A DNA stretch of 16,249 bases from Planctomycetota bacterium (lineage in GTDB: Bacteria > Planctomycetota > Brocadiia > JAJRTI01). The position numbers and the translations under genes are program-made. Under the pieces are notes generated by a model. That model did no database searches, was not told the DNA's origin, and saw nothing but the letters and a program-made list of their open reading frames with translations. Positions within the stretch are counted from its first letter, which is position 1, and every line of letters begins with the position of its first letter. Below are positions 1-6,005 of this stretch, one piece after another. The stretch lies in assembly GCA_024278415.1 (NCBI GenBank), contig JAJRTI010000637.1, forward strand, positions 1 to 16,249, in the 5' to 3' direction.

Positions 1-1
1 G

Positions 2-142
2 ATGGTGGCGTGCCCGGAGGAGATCGCATTCAGGATGGGATACATCGACGCGAGGGATCTGCGCGGGCTTGCCAGGGAGATGGCGGACAACGATTACCGG
101 GAGCAGTTGCTTCGGGTCGTGGCCCTGCGCGAGAGCGCCTGA
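2..142 (+). CDS. rfbA: Glucose-1-phosphate thymidylyltransferase, C-terminal end (partial)
   Basis: The reading frame is open from the window edge and stops with TGA at 140-142, giving 46 residues; the gene begins upstream of the window. The segment ACPEEIAFRMGYIDA followed by a short Leu/Arg helix and NDYREQLLR matches the conserved C-terminus of RfbA/RmlA, where CPEEIA-x-R-x-G-x-IDA is close to invariant. RfbA joins dTTP and glucose-1-phosphate to make dTDP-glucose, the first step towards dTDP-rhamnose and other deoxysugars, in the cytoplasm. The ATG at nucleotide 2 is internal to the family alignment and is not the start. It lies upstream of a large glycosyltransferase cluster, which fits a supply of activated sugar. 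The family call is firm for so short a piece; the exact dTDP-sugar product cannot be judged here. Confidence 0.85.
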   Translation: MVACPEEIAFRMGYIDARDLRGLAREMADNDYREQLLRVVALRESA

Positions 143-256
143 ACCGCATCACTCACCAGCCCGGAACAGACAACGTCGGAAGCTTGGACCTGACAGGTGC
201 TTCTAGCGGCTCGCCACTGGACTGGGATCTGACAGACTGCGTGCGAAGCCGAGGGA

Positions 257-279
257 GGGCTGGCCCTTCGGGCGAGCCC
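257..279 (+). terminator. Imperfect GC hairpin, possible rfbA terminator
   Basis: GGGCTGGCC at 257-265 pairs with GGCGAGCCC at 271-279 with a single G-G mismatch around a 5-nt CTTCG loop. It lies 115 nt after the rfbA stop. No T-tract follows, so an intrinsic terminator is only a possibility. Confidence 0.3.
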
Positions 280-304
280 AGTCGGGCACATCTGCAGCGT
301 CAGA

Positions 305-340
305 CGGGCCCTCTGCGTGCCTGAGCACGCGATCGGCCCG
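305..340 (+). terminator. Two-tier hairpin, possible terminator or structured RNA
   Basis: An outer stem CGGGCC (305-310) / GGCCCG (335-340) encloses a symmetric 4x4 internal loop and an inner perfect stem GCGTGC (315-320) / GCACGC (325-330) closed by a CTGA tetraloop. Twelve base pairs in total. A pyrimidine-rich stretch CCTTCCTT follows at 341-348. It could end the rfbA transcript or be part of a structured leader; there is no true U-tract. Confidence 0.4.
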
Positions 341-423
341 CCTTCCTTGCACCTGCACCCCGTCTGGACTCGTGAGAGACGCGGCCTAGAACCCACGACT
401 GGCACAGAACGGATCAAAAGGGG

Positions 424-466
424 GCCGTTCCGGGGGCCGATGCGCGCAGGATTGACGCGGAACGGC
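424..466. repeat. 9-bp perfect inverted repeat in the intergenic region
   Basis: GCCGTTCCG (424-432) is the exact reverse complement of CGGAACGGC (458-466), with a 25-nt spacer. It could be a stem-loop in a leader RNA or a binding site. Function unknown. Confidence 0.4.
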
Positions 467-513
467 TCAATCTGACGGGCCGCGGATGCGTGTATGAGCC
501 GAATCGGAGCGAA

Positions 514-533
514 ACGGCCTGTCCGGGGGCCGT
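514..533. repeat. 6-bp hairpin in the intergenic region
   Basis: ACGGCC (514-519) pairs with GGCCGT (528-533) around an 8-nt loop. Shorter and less compelling than the upstream repeats; listed because such elements are dense in this gap. Confidence 0.25.
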
Positions 534-786
534 CTTCGTCTTCCAGCAGACTTCCCGGCTTGCCGTGCGACGAAGCCTTCCAGGATCCTATCCCGGGCAG
601 AGGGGCGCCTTTTTATCACTCCACTTCCACAGAAGCCGACTCAGGCGGGGTTTGTGTTGAGACGTGTTGCGCTCAGGACGCAGGCACACCGGTTGATGAC
701 CACAAACGCGTCACGCCGGCGGCGAATGGGCACCGATGTTGCGTAACGGTGATTCGAACCGACGCTCACGCACCTGGGAGTCCTCC

Positions 787-1932
787 ATGCACGTCGTGAT
801 CAACGCACTTGCCGTCGCCGGGAACATGTCAGGCATCGGCCACCACACGCGCAACCTCATCCATGGGTTGGCCCAGGTCGACCGCGACCACCACTATACG
901 CTGCTGGTCCGGCCACGACGAGATCGCGGGAAGCTCGTGGACAGCGACCGCTTCGCCGAGTACGAGGTCCGCGCGTCTCACGCGGGATGGGAGCAGCTTC
1001 AGCTTCCCAGCCTCCTCGATGCACTCGATGCGAACGTGTATCACTCCACGGTGCTGGCCGCGCCGGTCGCGAGCCCCTGTGCGGTCGTGGTGACCGTGCA
1101 CGACGTGATCCCCCGGCTCTTTCCCCATCTGACCCCGCCCGAGTTACGGGAGTACTTCCAGGCGAACGTCACGGCCTCGGTTGCATGCGCGGCGCGGATC
1201 ATCGCGGTCTCCAAGAACACGCAGCGCGACTTGACGCAACTGTACGGCGTGCCAGAGAAGAAGATCAAGGTCGTGTACCAGGCGGCATCGGACCACTTCC
1301 GGCCGCTCAAACCGACGCAGAAGGTCACTGCGCTCACCACCTTGGCTCGTCACGGCATTCGAGGGCGGTACGTGCTGTTCGTGGGCACGGTGGAGCAGCG
1401 CAAGAACGTGCCGGGATTGCTGCAGGCCTTTGCGTCCCTGCCGCAGGGCGCGTCCCCGATCCAACTCGTGGTGGCGGGCGGCACGCACCAGGTGGACTTC
1501 GACTTGCCGGGCTGGATCGACGCGCTCGATTTGGGCCGACGGGTGGTCCTGACCGGCCCCCTGCCCGACGACGCCATGCCCTACCTATACGGCATGGCCG
1601 AGGCGTTCGTGTTCCCGTCGCTGTATGAGGGCTTCGGCCTGCCGGTGCTGGAGGCCATGTCCTGCGGCGTGCCGGTGGTGACTTCGCACACGTCGTCGCT
1701 TCCGGAGATTGCCAAGGACGCAGCCCTGCTGATCAACCCCTACGACCCGGACGACATCGCCCGCGGGTTGGGCCGGGTGCTTCGCGACCGGAACCTTCGG
1801 GAGCGCATGGTCAAGCGCGGGCTGCGCCGGGCCAAGCAGTTCTCCCTGGAGCGCGAGGCCGGCATGACGATCGCGACGTACGAGAGCGCTCTGACCGACA
1901 CCTCCAAGGCCAAGACGGAGACAGACACATGA
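787..1932 (+). CDS. GT4-family glycosyltransferase (first of cluster)
   Basis: 381 residues. A retaining GT-B enzyme expected to move a sugar from a nucleotide-sugar donor to a glycan or lipid-linked acceptor in the cytoplasm; donor and acceptor are unknown. The acceptor half opens with MHVVINAL and the glycine loop GIGHHTRNL. VTVHDVIPRLFP and IAVSKNTQRDL follow. The donor half starts at YVLFVGTVEQRKN, whose R-K-N is the usual phosphate-binding patch, and carries the catalytic E-x7-E as E281 and E289 in [16 protein letters not shown]. Length is typical for the family. I chose ATG 787 because GGGAG at 776-780 sits 6 nt ahead and the family alignment starts there; in-frame codons upstream would add unrelated residues. 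Its stop overlaps the next start by 4 nt (ATGA). No signal peptide or membrane helix is seen. A close paralogue of the products of 1929, 6006 and 8266. Confidence 0.9.
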   Translation: MHVVINALAVAGNMSGIGHHTRNLIHGLAQVDRDHHYTLLVRPRRDRGKLVDSDRFAEYEVRASHAGWEQLQLPSLLDALDANVYHSTVLAAPVASPCAVVVTVHDVIPRLFPHLTPPELREYFQANVTASVACAARIIAVSKNTQRDLTQLYGVPEKKIKVVYQAASDHFRPLKPTQKVTALTTLARHGIRGRYVLFVGTVEQRKNVPGLLQAFASLPQGASPIQLVVAGGTHQVDFDLPGWIDALDLGRRVVLTGPLPDDAMPYLYGMAEAFVFPSLYEGFGLPVLEAMSCGVPVVTSHTSSLPEIAKDAALLINPYDPDDIARGLGRVLRDRNLRERMVKRGLRRAKQFSLEREAGMTIATYESALTDTSKAKTETDT

Positions 1933-3164
1933 GAATCGCTGTGGACGCCCGATCAGTCTTCCCCGGGTGCGGCGGCATCGGCCGTTACACCCAGAACTTG
2001 GCCGCGCACATGCCCGCGCTGTCGCCACAGGACGAGTTTGTCCTGTTCTGCTGCACCGCGAAGGGCGCGATGCGTGTGGCCCAGGCCCCCAACACTCGGG
2101 AGGAGGTCTTCCAGACGGGGATGATGGACGCGATGTGGGAGCAGTTGAGCCTGCCGAACGAACTCGCGCGGGTCGAGGCCGACGCGTACCACTCGCCCAT
2201 GTTCACGCTCCCCGCGGTCACGGCCTGTCCCACGGTCGTGACCATTCACGACGTGGTGTTCGAGACCCATCCGGAGTGGGTGGGCGACAAGCTGTGCAGC
2301 TACCTGAGCAAGTGGTCGCGGTTCGCGGCGCAGACCGCCACTCGGATCGTTACGGTCTCGGAGTTCTCCAAGCAGGAGATCGTGCGCGTGTACGGCGTGG
2401 ATCCCAACCGAGTAGATGTCACGTTGGAGGCCGCAGACCGGCGCTTCTTCCCCATCGAAGAGCGGGATCACGTGGAGCGGGTCGCGGCCAAACACGGGCT
2501 GCCCGAGCAGTGCCTGCTGTACGTGGGTTCCATGGAGACCAAGAAGAACATCGAGAACCTGCTCGTCGCGTTCAAGCGGGCCGTCGACCAGGCAGGCCTG
2601 CCCCACAAGCTCGCGCTCGTGGGCGGCCGCGGGGGACAGGCGCTGGACCTGGACGCGCTCCTCGACCGGCACGGATGTCGGGAGCTGGTCGTGCGGCCCG
2701 GCTACGTGCCCGACGGGGACCTGCCGTTCATCTACAACGCCGCGGAGGCCTTCATCTATCCGTCGTTATACGAGGGGTTCGGCCTGCCGCCGCTGGAGGC
2801 CATGGCCTGCGGCGTCCCGGTCATCAGCTCCAACGCGACCTCGCTGCCAGAGGTGGTCGGCGATGCCGGGGTGCTGGTCGACCCGGAGGACACGGACTCC
2901 ATGGCCGAGGCCATCGCGGGCGTGCTGACTGACGAAGGACAGCGCAGTGACCTCCGACAGAAGGGCCTGACTCGGGCGGCGGAGTTCTCCTGGGAGCAGA
3001 CGGCTCGGCAGACGCTGGACGTGTACCGGCAAGCAGTCGAAGGGGACGACGCTAGCCCCGACCCTCAACCACAGCCTGAGCCGGTCGTGTTGCCGGCCGA
3101 TCCACTCGCCTCGGCAGACGCGGAACCGGAAGGCGAGGAAGCCGATCCAGAGCAACCCGAGTGA
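1929..3164 (+). CDS. GT4-family glycosyltransferase with acidic C-terminal tail
   Basis: 411 residues. Begins [24 protein letters not shown], with the glycine loop of GT4 enzymes, then VTIHDVVFETHPEW and VTVSEFSKQEI. The donor-binding half starts at LLYVGSMETKKN (K-K-N in place of R-K-N) and holds E282 and E290 in [17 protein letters not shown], the E-x7-E pair. The start overlaps the previous stop as ATGA, with GGAG at 1917-1920 eight nucleotides ahead, so the two are probably translationally coupled. The last 40 or so residues, after VYRQAVEGDD, form a Pro/Glu/Asp-rich, probably disordered tail that the sister enzymes lack; it may be a linker or a protein-contact surface. Soluble by sequence. 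The sugar specificity cannot be read from the sequence. Confidence 0.9.
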   Translation: MRIAVDARSVFPGCGGIGRYTQNLAAHMPALSPQDEFVLFCCTAKGAMRVAQAPNTREEVFQTGMMDAMWEQLSLPNELARVEADAYHSPMFTLPAVTACPTVVTIHDVVFETHPEWVGDKLCSYLSKWSRFAAQTATRIVTVSEFSKQEIVRVYGVDPNRVDVTLEAADRRFFPIEERDHVERVAAKHGLPEQCLLYVGSMETKKNIENLLVAFKRAVDQAGLPHKLALVGGRGGQALDLDALLDRHGCRELVVRPGYVPDGDLPFIYNAAEAFIYPSLYEGFGLPPLEAMACGVPVISSNATSLPEVVGDAGVLVDPEDTDSMAEAIAGVLTDEGQRSDLRQKGLTRAAEFSWEQTARQTLDVYRQAVEGDDASPDPQPQPEPVVLPADPLASADAEPEGEEADPEQPE

Positions 3165-3174
3165 ACGCCAAGAC

Positions 3175-3178
3175 GGAG
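3175..3178 (+). promoter_or_regulatory. Ribosome binding site that sets the start at 3188
   Basis: GGAG at 3175-3178 lies 9 nt before ATG 3188. The competing GTG at 3161, which overlaps the upstream stop, has no such site, and its extra nine residues do not match the family. Confidence 0.5.
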
Positions 3179-3187
3179 AACTCCCGC

Positions 3188-4387
3188 ATGAAAGTGCTGC
3201 ACATCTCTTCCGAGTACCCGCCCCAGGAAGTCTTCGGCCTGGGCATGGCCGTCGAGGAGCTGGCCAAGGCCTCCGCGCGGCTGGGGCACGAGGTGCACGT
3301 GGTCACCAACAGCATCCAGGGCAAGGACCAGGACGTGGTGGCGGACTGCGTCCAGGTGCATCGCATCCCGTTCCCGCCGCCGCCCAAGCCTCCGGACGGT
3401 ACGTCCTGCGTGGTGCAGTTTAACGTGGCGGCGCTCGAGACGGCTGTGAAGGCGCTCCGCCGGATTGGCGACGTGGATCTGATCCACGTGCACGACTGGC
3501 TCGTCGTGCTGGCCGGGCGAATGCTCCAGACCATCATCGACCGGCCGCTGGTGCTCACGGTGCACGACACGTCAATGGGCAAGCATTTTGGCAAGCTGGG
3601 CCCGGCCGAGGCGTACGCCGCGGAGCTGGAGCGTTGGGGCTCGCACGACGCGACGAGGGTCATCTGCTGCAGCGACCACGTACGCCGCGAGCTGGCGGGC
3701 GTTTACGAGGTGGCCGAGGACAAGATCGTCATTATCCCCTGCGGCGTGAACCCCGATCGGTTCGCGGTTGAAGTGTACCGAGCCGCGTTCCGCAGCACGT
3801 TCGAAACGCCCGGATCGACGTTCGACAAGTTGGCGCTCTACGTGGGGCGCTTGGATCAGGAGAAGGGCATCGAGGTGCTGCTCGACGCGATGGCGCAGGT
3901 GGTCGAGGCCGGGGTGCGCGCGAAGCTCGTGGTGGCCGGCAAGGGCGCGCGGGAGCGGGATCTGCGCGAGCGCGCGGCCAAGCTGCAGTTGGGCGACGCA
4001 GTCTGCTTTGCCGGGTACTGCGGCGGCTCCGCACTGAGCGCGCTGTTTCAGTGTGCGGACGTGCTCGTGTGCCCCAGCCTGTACGAGCCGTTCGGCATTG
4101 TGGCGCTCGAAGGCATGGTCAACGGCACGCCGGTGATCGTGTCCGATACGGGAGGGCTCAGCGAGATCGTGTGTGACGATGCGGTGGGCATGTGCGTGCC
4201 TCCCGGCGACGCGGCCGCGCTCGCGCAGGCGCTGCAGAAGGTGCTGGGCGACGACGAACTCGCGCAGGGCCTCGGGGCTGCCGGGCAGGCGCGAGCGCGG
4301 GAGGTGTACAGCTGGGACCGCATCGCGGTGGAGACCGTGAACGTGTACGAGCGCGCGATCCACCCTGATACGGTGCTTGAGGACTAA
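3188..4387 (+). CDS. GT4-family glycosyltransferase, glycogen-synthase-like subfamily
   Basis: 399 residues from ATG 3188 (408 if GTG 3161, overlapping the previous stop, is used). It opens MKVLHISSEYPPQEVFGLGM, the N-terminus common to bacterial glycogen-synthase-like and related GT4 enzymes, then has DLIHVHDWLVVLAG and ICCSDHVRREL. The donor half has LYVGRLDQEKGIEVLL, the GR-x5-KG type of nucleotide-sugar patch, and CPSLYEPFGIVALEGM with the catalytic pair E300 and E308. This is a different branch from the 787/1929/6006/8266 group and most like the product of 11034. The gene sits 23 nt after the previous stop and 3 nt before the next start. True glycogen synthase is unlikely because the protein is shorter than the usual 470 or more residues and the cluster holds no other glycogen genes. 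Confidence 0.88.
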   Translation: MKVLHISSEYPPQEVFGLGMAVEELAKASARLGHEVHVVTNSIQGKDQDVVADCVQVHRIPFPPPPKPPDGTSCVVQFNVAALETAVKALRRIGDVDLIHVHDWLVVLAGRMLQTIIDRPLVLTVHDTSMGKHFGKLGPAEAYAAELERWGSHDATRVICCSDHVRRELAGVYEVAEDKIVIIPCGVNPDRFAVEVYRAAFRSTFETPGSTFDKLALYVGRLDQEKGIEVLLDAMAQVVEAGVRAKLVVAGKGARERDLRERAAKLQLGDAVCFAGYCGGSALSALFQCADVLVCPSLYEPFGIVALEGMVNGTPVIVSDTGGLSEIVCDDAVGMCVPPGDAAALAQALQKVLGDDELAQGLGAAGQARAREVYSWDRIAVETVNVYERAIHPDTVLED

Positions 4388-4390
4388 GCC

Positions 4391-5056
4391 ATGAAGATCA
4401 CGGCCGGCATCCGTGTGAAGAACGGCGAGCCCTTCGCGGAGGAGTGCCTTCGCGACCTGAGCGAGTACGTGGACGAGATCGTCGTGTTCGACAACGGGTC
4501 CACGGATCGCACCGTGGACATCTGCCGCGGCTTCAAGAAGGTGAGCGACATCATCGTGTGGGAGCGGAGCTTCTTCCACGAAGGCATGGACCGCAACGTG
4601 GTGGTTGCGATGGCCAAGAACACCAATCCCGACTGGATTCTGCTCCCGGATATCGACGAGGTGTTCGAGGACCGGATGAAGCCGGAGATCCACAGGCTGG
4701 TGAGCCAACAGGAGTTCGTCCTATTCGGCTTCCGGTTCTACCACTTCTGGCGCTCACGCACGCACTACCGCGTGGACGGCAAGTGGGGGGAGGAGATCCA
4801 AAGACATGCCATTGCCCGGCTCGTGCGGAACCAGCCCGGTCTGCACTACCCGGTGGCGCGGCCCTTGGATGGGGCCCAGATCTCGGGCGTGGTGGGCCGG
4901 TGCGCGGTCTCGGATATTCGCGTCAAGCACTACGGCCACCTCCACGCCGATCTGTCACTCCAGAAGTACCACATGTACTCCGCGGCGGACCCCGACCACG
5001 ACTACTCGCACATGATCGACGAGACCGGCCTCGAACTCGAAGAGTGGGTCGAATGA
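4391..5056 (+). CDS. GT2-family (GT-A fold) glycosyltransferase
   Basis: 221 residues. Opens MKITAGIRVKNGEPFAEECL and continues EYVDEIVVFDNGSTDRTVDI, the nucleotide-binding strand and NGSTD turn of GT2 enzymes. LLPDIDEVF supplies the metal-binding DxD as D87 and D89. The C-terminal part (GHLHADLSLQKYHMYSAADP) resembles short soluble GT2 proteins found in glycan clusters. These are normally inverting enzymes that move sugar from UDP-, GDP- or dTDP-donors. There are no membrane helices, unlike polymerising GT2 synthases. The start codon follows the upstream stop by 3 nt and has only a weak GAGG at about 4380, which suggests coupling to the upstream gene. Acceptor unknown. Confidence 0.87.
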   Translation: MKITAGIRVKNGEPFAEECLRDLSEYVDEIVVFDNGSTDRTVDICRGFKKVSDIIVWERSFFHEGMDRNVVVAMAKNTNPDWILLPDIDEVFEDRMKPEIHRLVSQQEFVLFGFRFYHFWRSRTHYRVDGKWGEEIQRHAIARLVRNQPGLHYPVARPLDGAQISGVVGRCAVSDIRVKHYGHLHADLSLQKYHMYSAADPDHDYSHMIDETGLELEEWVE

Positions 5057-5112
5057 CGCGTGACATTCCCATCGCACGCCGGCGCACTTGACCATGCCAG
5101 ACGCCACAACCG

Positions 5113-5117
5113 AAGGA
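5113..5117 (+). promoter_or_regulatory. Ribosome binding site that sets the start at 5127
   Basis: AAGGA at 5113-5117 stands 9 nt before ATG 5127. The upstream in-frame ATG at 5094 has no comparable site and lies outside the conserved domain. Confidence 0.5.
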
Positions 5118-5126
5118 ACGCACATC

Positions 5127-5984
5127 ATGCAGCTTTCGCTAGTCATCCCCGTCTTCAATGGGCTTGAGTATCTGAAGCTCCTGCTGAAGAGCATCGAGCG
5201 CCATTCGTCTCAGGAGCATGAGATCGTCATCTACAGCGATGGCTCCACGGACGGCACGGAGGAGTTTCTTGCCGGTTTGTCCGGCGCGGTGACCGCGCAC
5301 AGCCCGGACAATGACGGCATCTGCACGGCCGTGAATCGAGCCATGGCCATGGCGAGTGGACACGCGCTGTTTCTGCTCAACAGCGACCACGTGCTGGGGC
5401 CCCGATGGGACGTGAACCTCCTGCGCTGGCTGGGCGGGAGCCGGCGTGTGGTGTCGGCCACTTGCATCGAGCCCGGGCTCGTCCCAGTCGCCCCGTTCTT
5501 CATCGCGTACAACTGCGGCCGTACGTGGCAGGACTTCAGTTGGGAGCGGTTCGAGATGGCGGCCACGCGATCGGCCAAGCCCACGGCCCAGCCCGGCGTC
5601 AACCATCCCTTCGCAATCACCAAGGCCCTGTGGGACGAGATTGGCGGCTTGGACGAGCGCTTCAATCCCGGCCCGGCCAGCGACCCTGACCTGTTCTACA
5701 GGCTCACGCTCTCAGGCGCCATCATGATCCGTGCGGACGACGTGGTGCTCTACCACTTCAGCGGCAAGTCCAGTCGCATGGCCGACGAGGCCAAGTCTGA
5801 GCACGCGGTTTGGCGCGGCCACACGGAGCGGTGCAATCGGCTGTTCGTGGCCAAGTGGGGCGAGTACTACGGCCAGACGTTCGGCGAAGTGCCGCAACCG
5901 GGTCCCGTCGCCCAGTCACGGTTCAGAGGTCTCTCGGTCAAGAACAGCGCGGTCGAGTCCGCGCACGCGGAGCCCGTCGCGTAA
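5127..5984 (+). CDS. GT2-family (GT-A fold) glycosyltransferase
   Basis: 285 residues. Opens MQLSLVIPVFNGLEYLKLLL with the IYSDGSTDGTEEF turn, both hallmarks of family GT2. The metal-binding position reads NSDH (N85-S86-D87) where many relatives have DxD. FAITKALWDEIGGLDERFNP and SDPDLFYRL correspond to the acceptor loop and base region, and LYHFSGKSSR to the late His motif. The last 40 or so residues are low-complexity. Expected to add one sugar to a growing glycan in the cytoplasm. The start is chosen by the binding site at 5113-5117 and the family alignment; ATG 5094 would add 11 residues. A 70-nt gap separates it from the previous gene. A UDP-GlcNAc, rhamnose or other donor cannot be decided. 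Confidence 0.87.
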   Translation: MQLSLVIPVFNGLEYLKLLLKSIERHSSQEHEIVIYSDGSTDGTEEFLAGLSGAVTAHSPDNDGICTAVNRAMAMASGHALFLLNSDHVLGPRWDVNLLRWLGGSRRVVSATCIEPGLVPVAPFFIAYNCGRTWQDFSWERFEMAATRSAKPTAQPGVNHPFAITKALWDEIGGLDERFNPGPASDPDLFYRLTLSGAIMIRADDVVLYHFSGKSSRMADEAKSEHAVWRGHTERCNRLFVAKWGEYYGQTFGEVPQPGPVAQSRFRGLSVKNSAVESAHAEPVA

Positions 5985-6005
5985 TAGGAGCATCGGACAC
6001 CTGTC

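Larger units (their letters stand above)
143..786. other. Gene-free intergenic region with several inverted repeats
   Basis: This 644-nt stretch lies between the rfbA end and the first glycosyltransferase. The open frames crossing it lack a ribosome binding site, show little third-position G/C bias and match no family I know. It does hold four clear inverted repeats (257-279, 305-340, 424-466, 514-533) and two copies of TCCGGGGGCCG (430-440 and 522-532, approximate). A T-run follows a GC block at 610-614. I see no convincing -35/-10 pair, but the promoter of the downstream cluster most likely lies here because this is the only long gap before it. Confidence 0.6.

Noticed and set aside
600..616. 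GC block followed by TTTTT as an intrinsic terminator
   Set aside because: Only 3-4 bp of pairing can form before the T-run.
748..762. ATTCGAACC resembling the complement of a tRNA T-loop
   Set aside because: The flanks cannot form a 5-bp T-stem and no anticodon or acceptor arm is present on either strand.
494..799. 101-codon open frame with several Cys before the first glycosyltransferase
   Set aside because: No ribosome binding site, near-random third positions, and it overlaps the well-supported start at 787.
3161..3187. GTG start overlapping the previous stop for the third GT gene
   Set aside because: ATG 3188 has a good ribosome binding site and matches the family start; kept only as an alternative.
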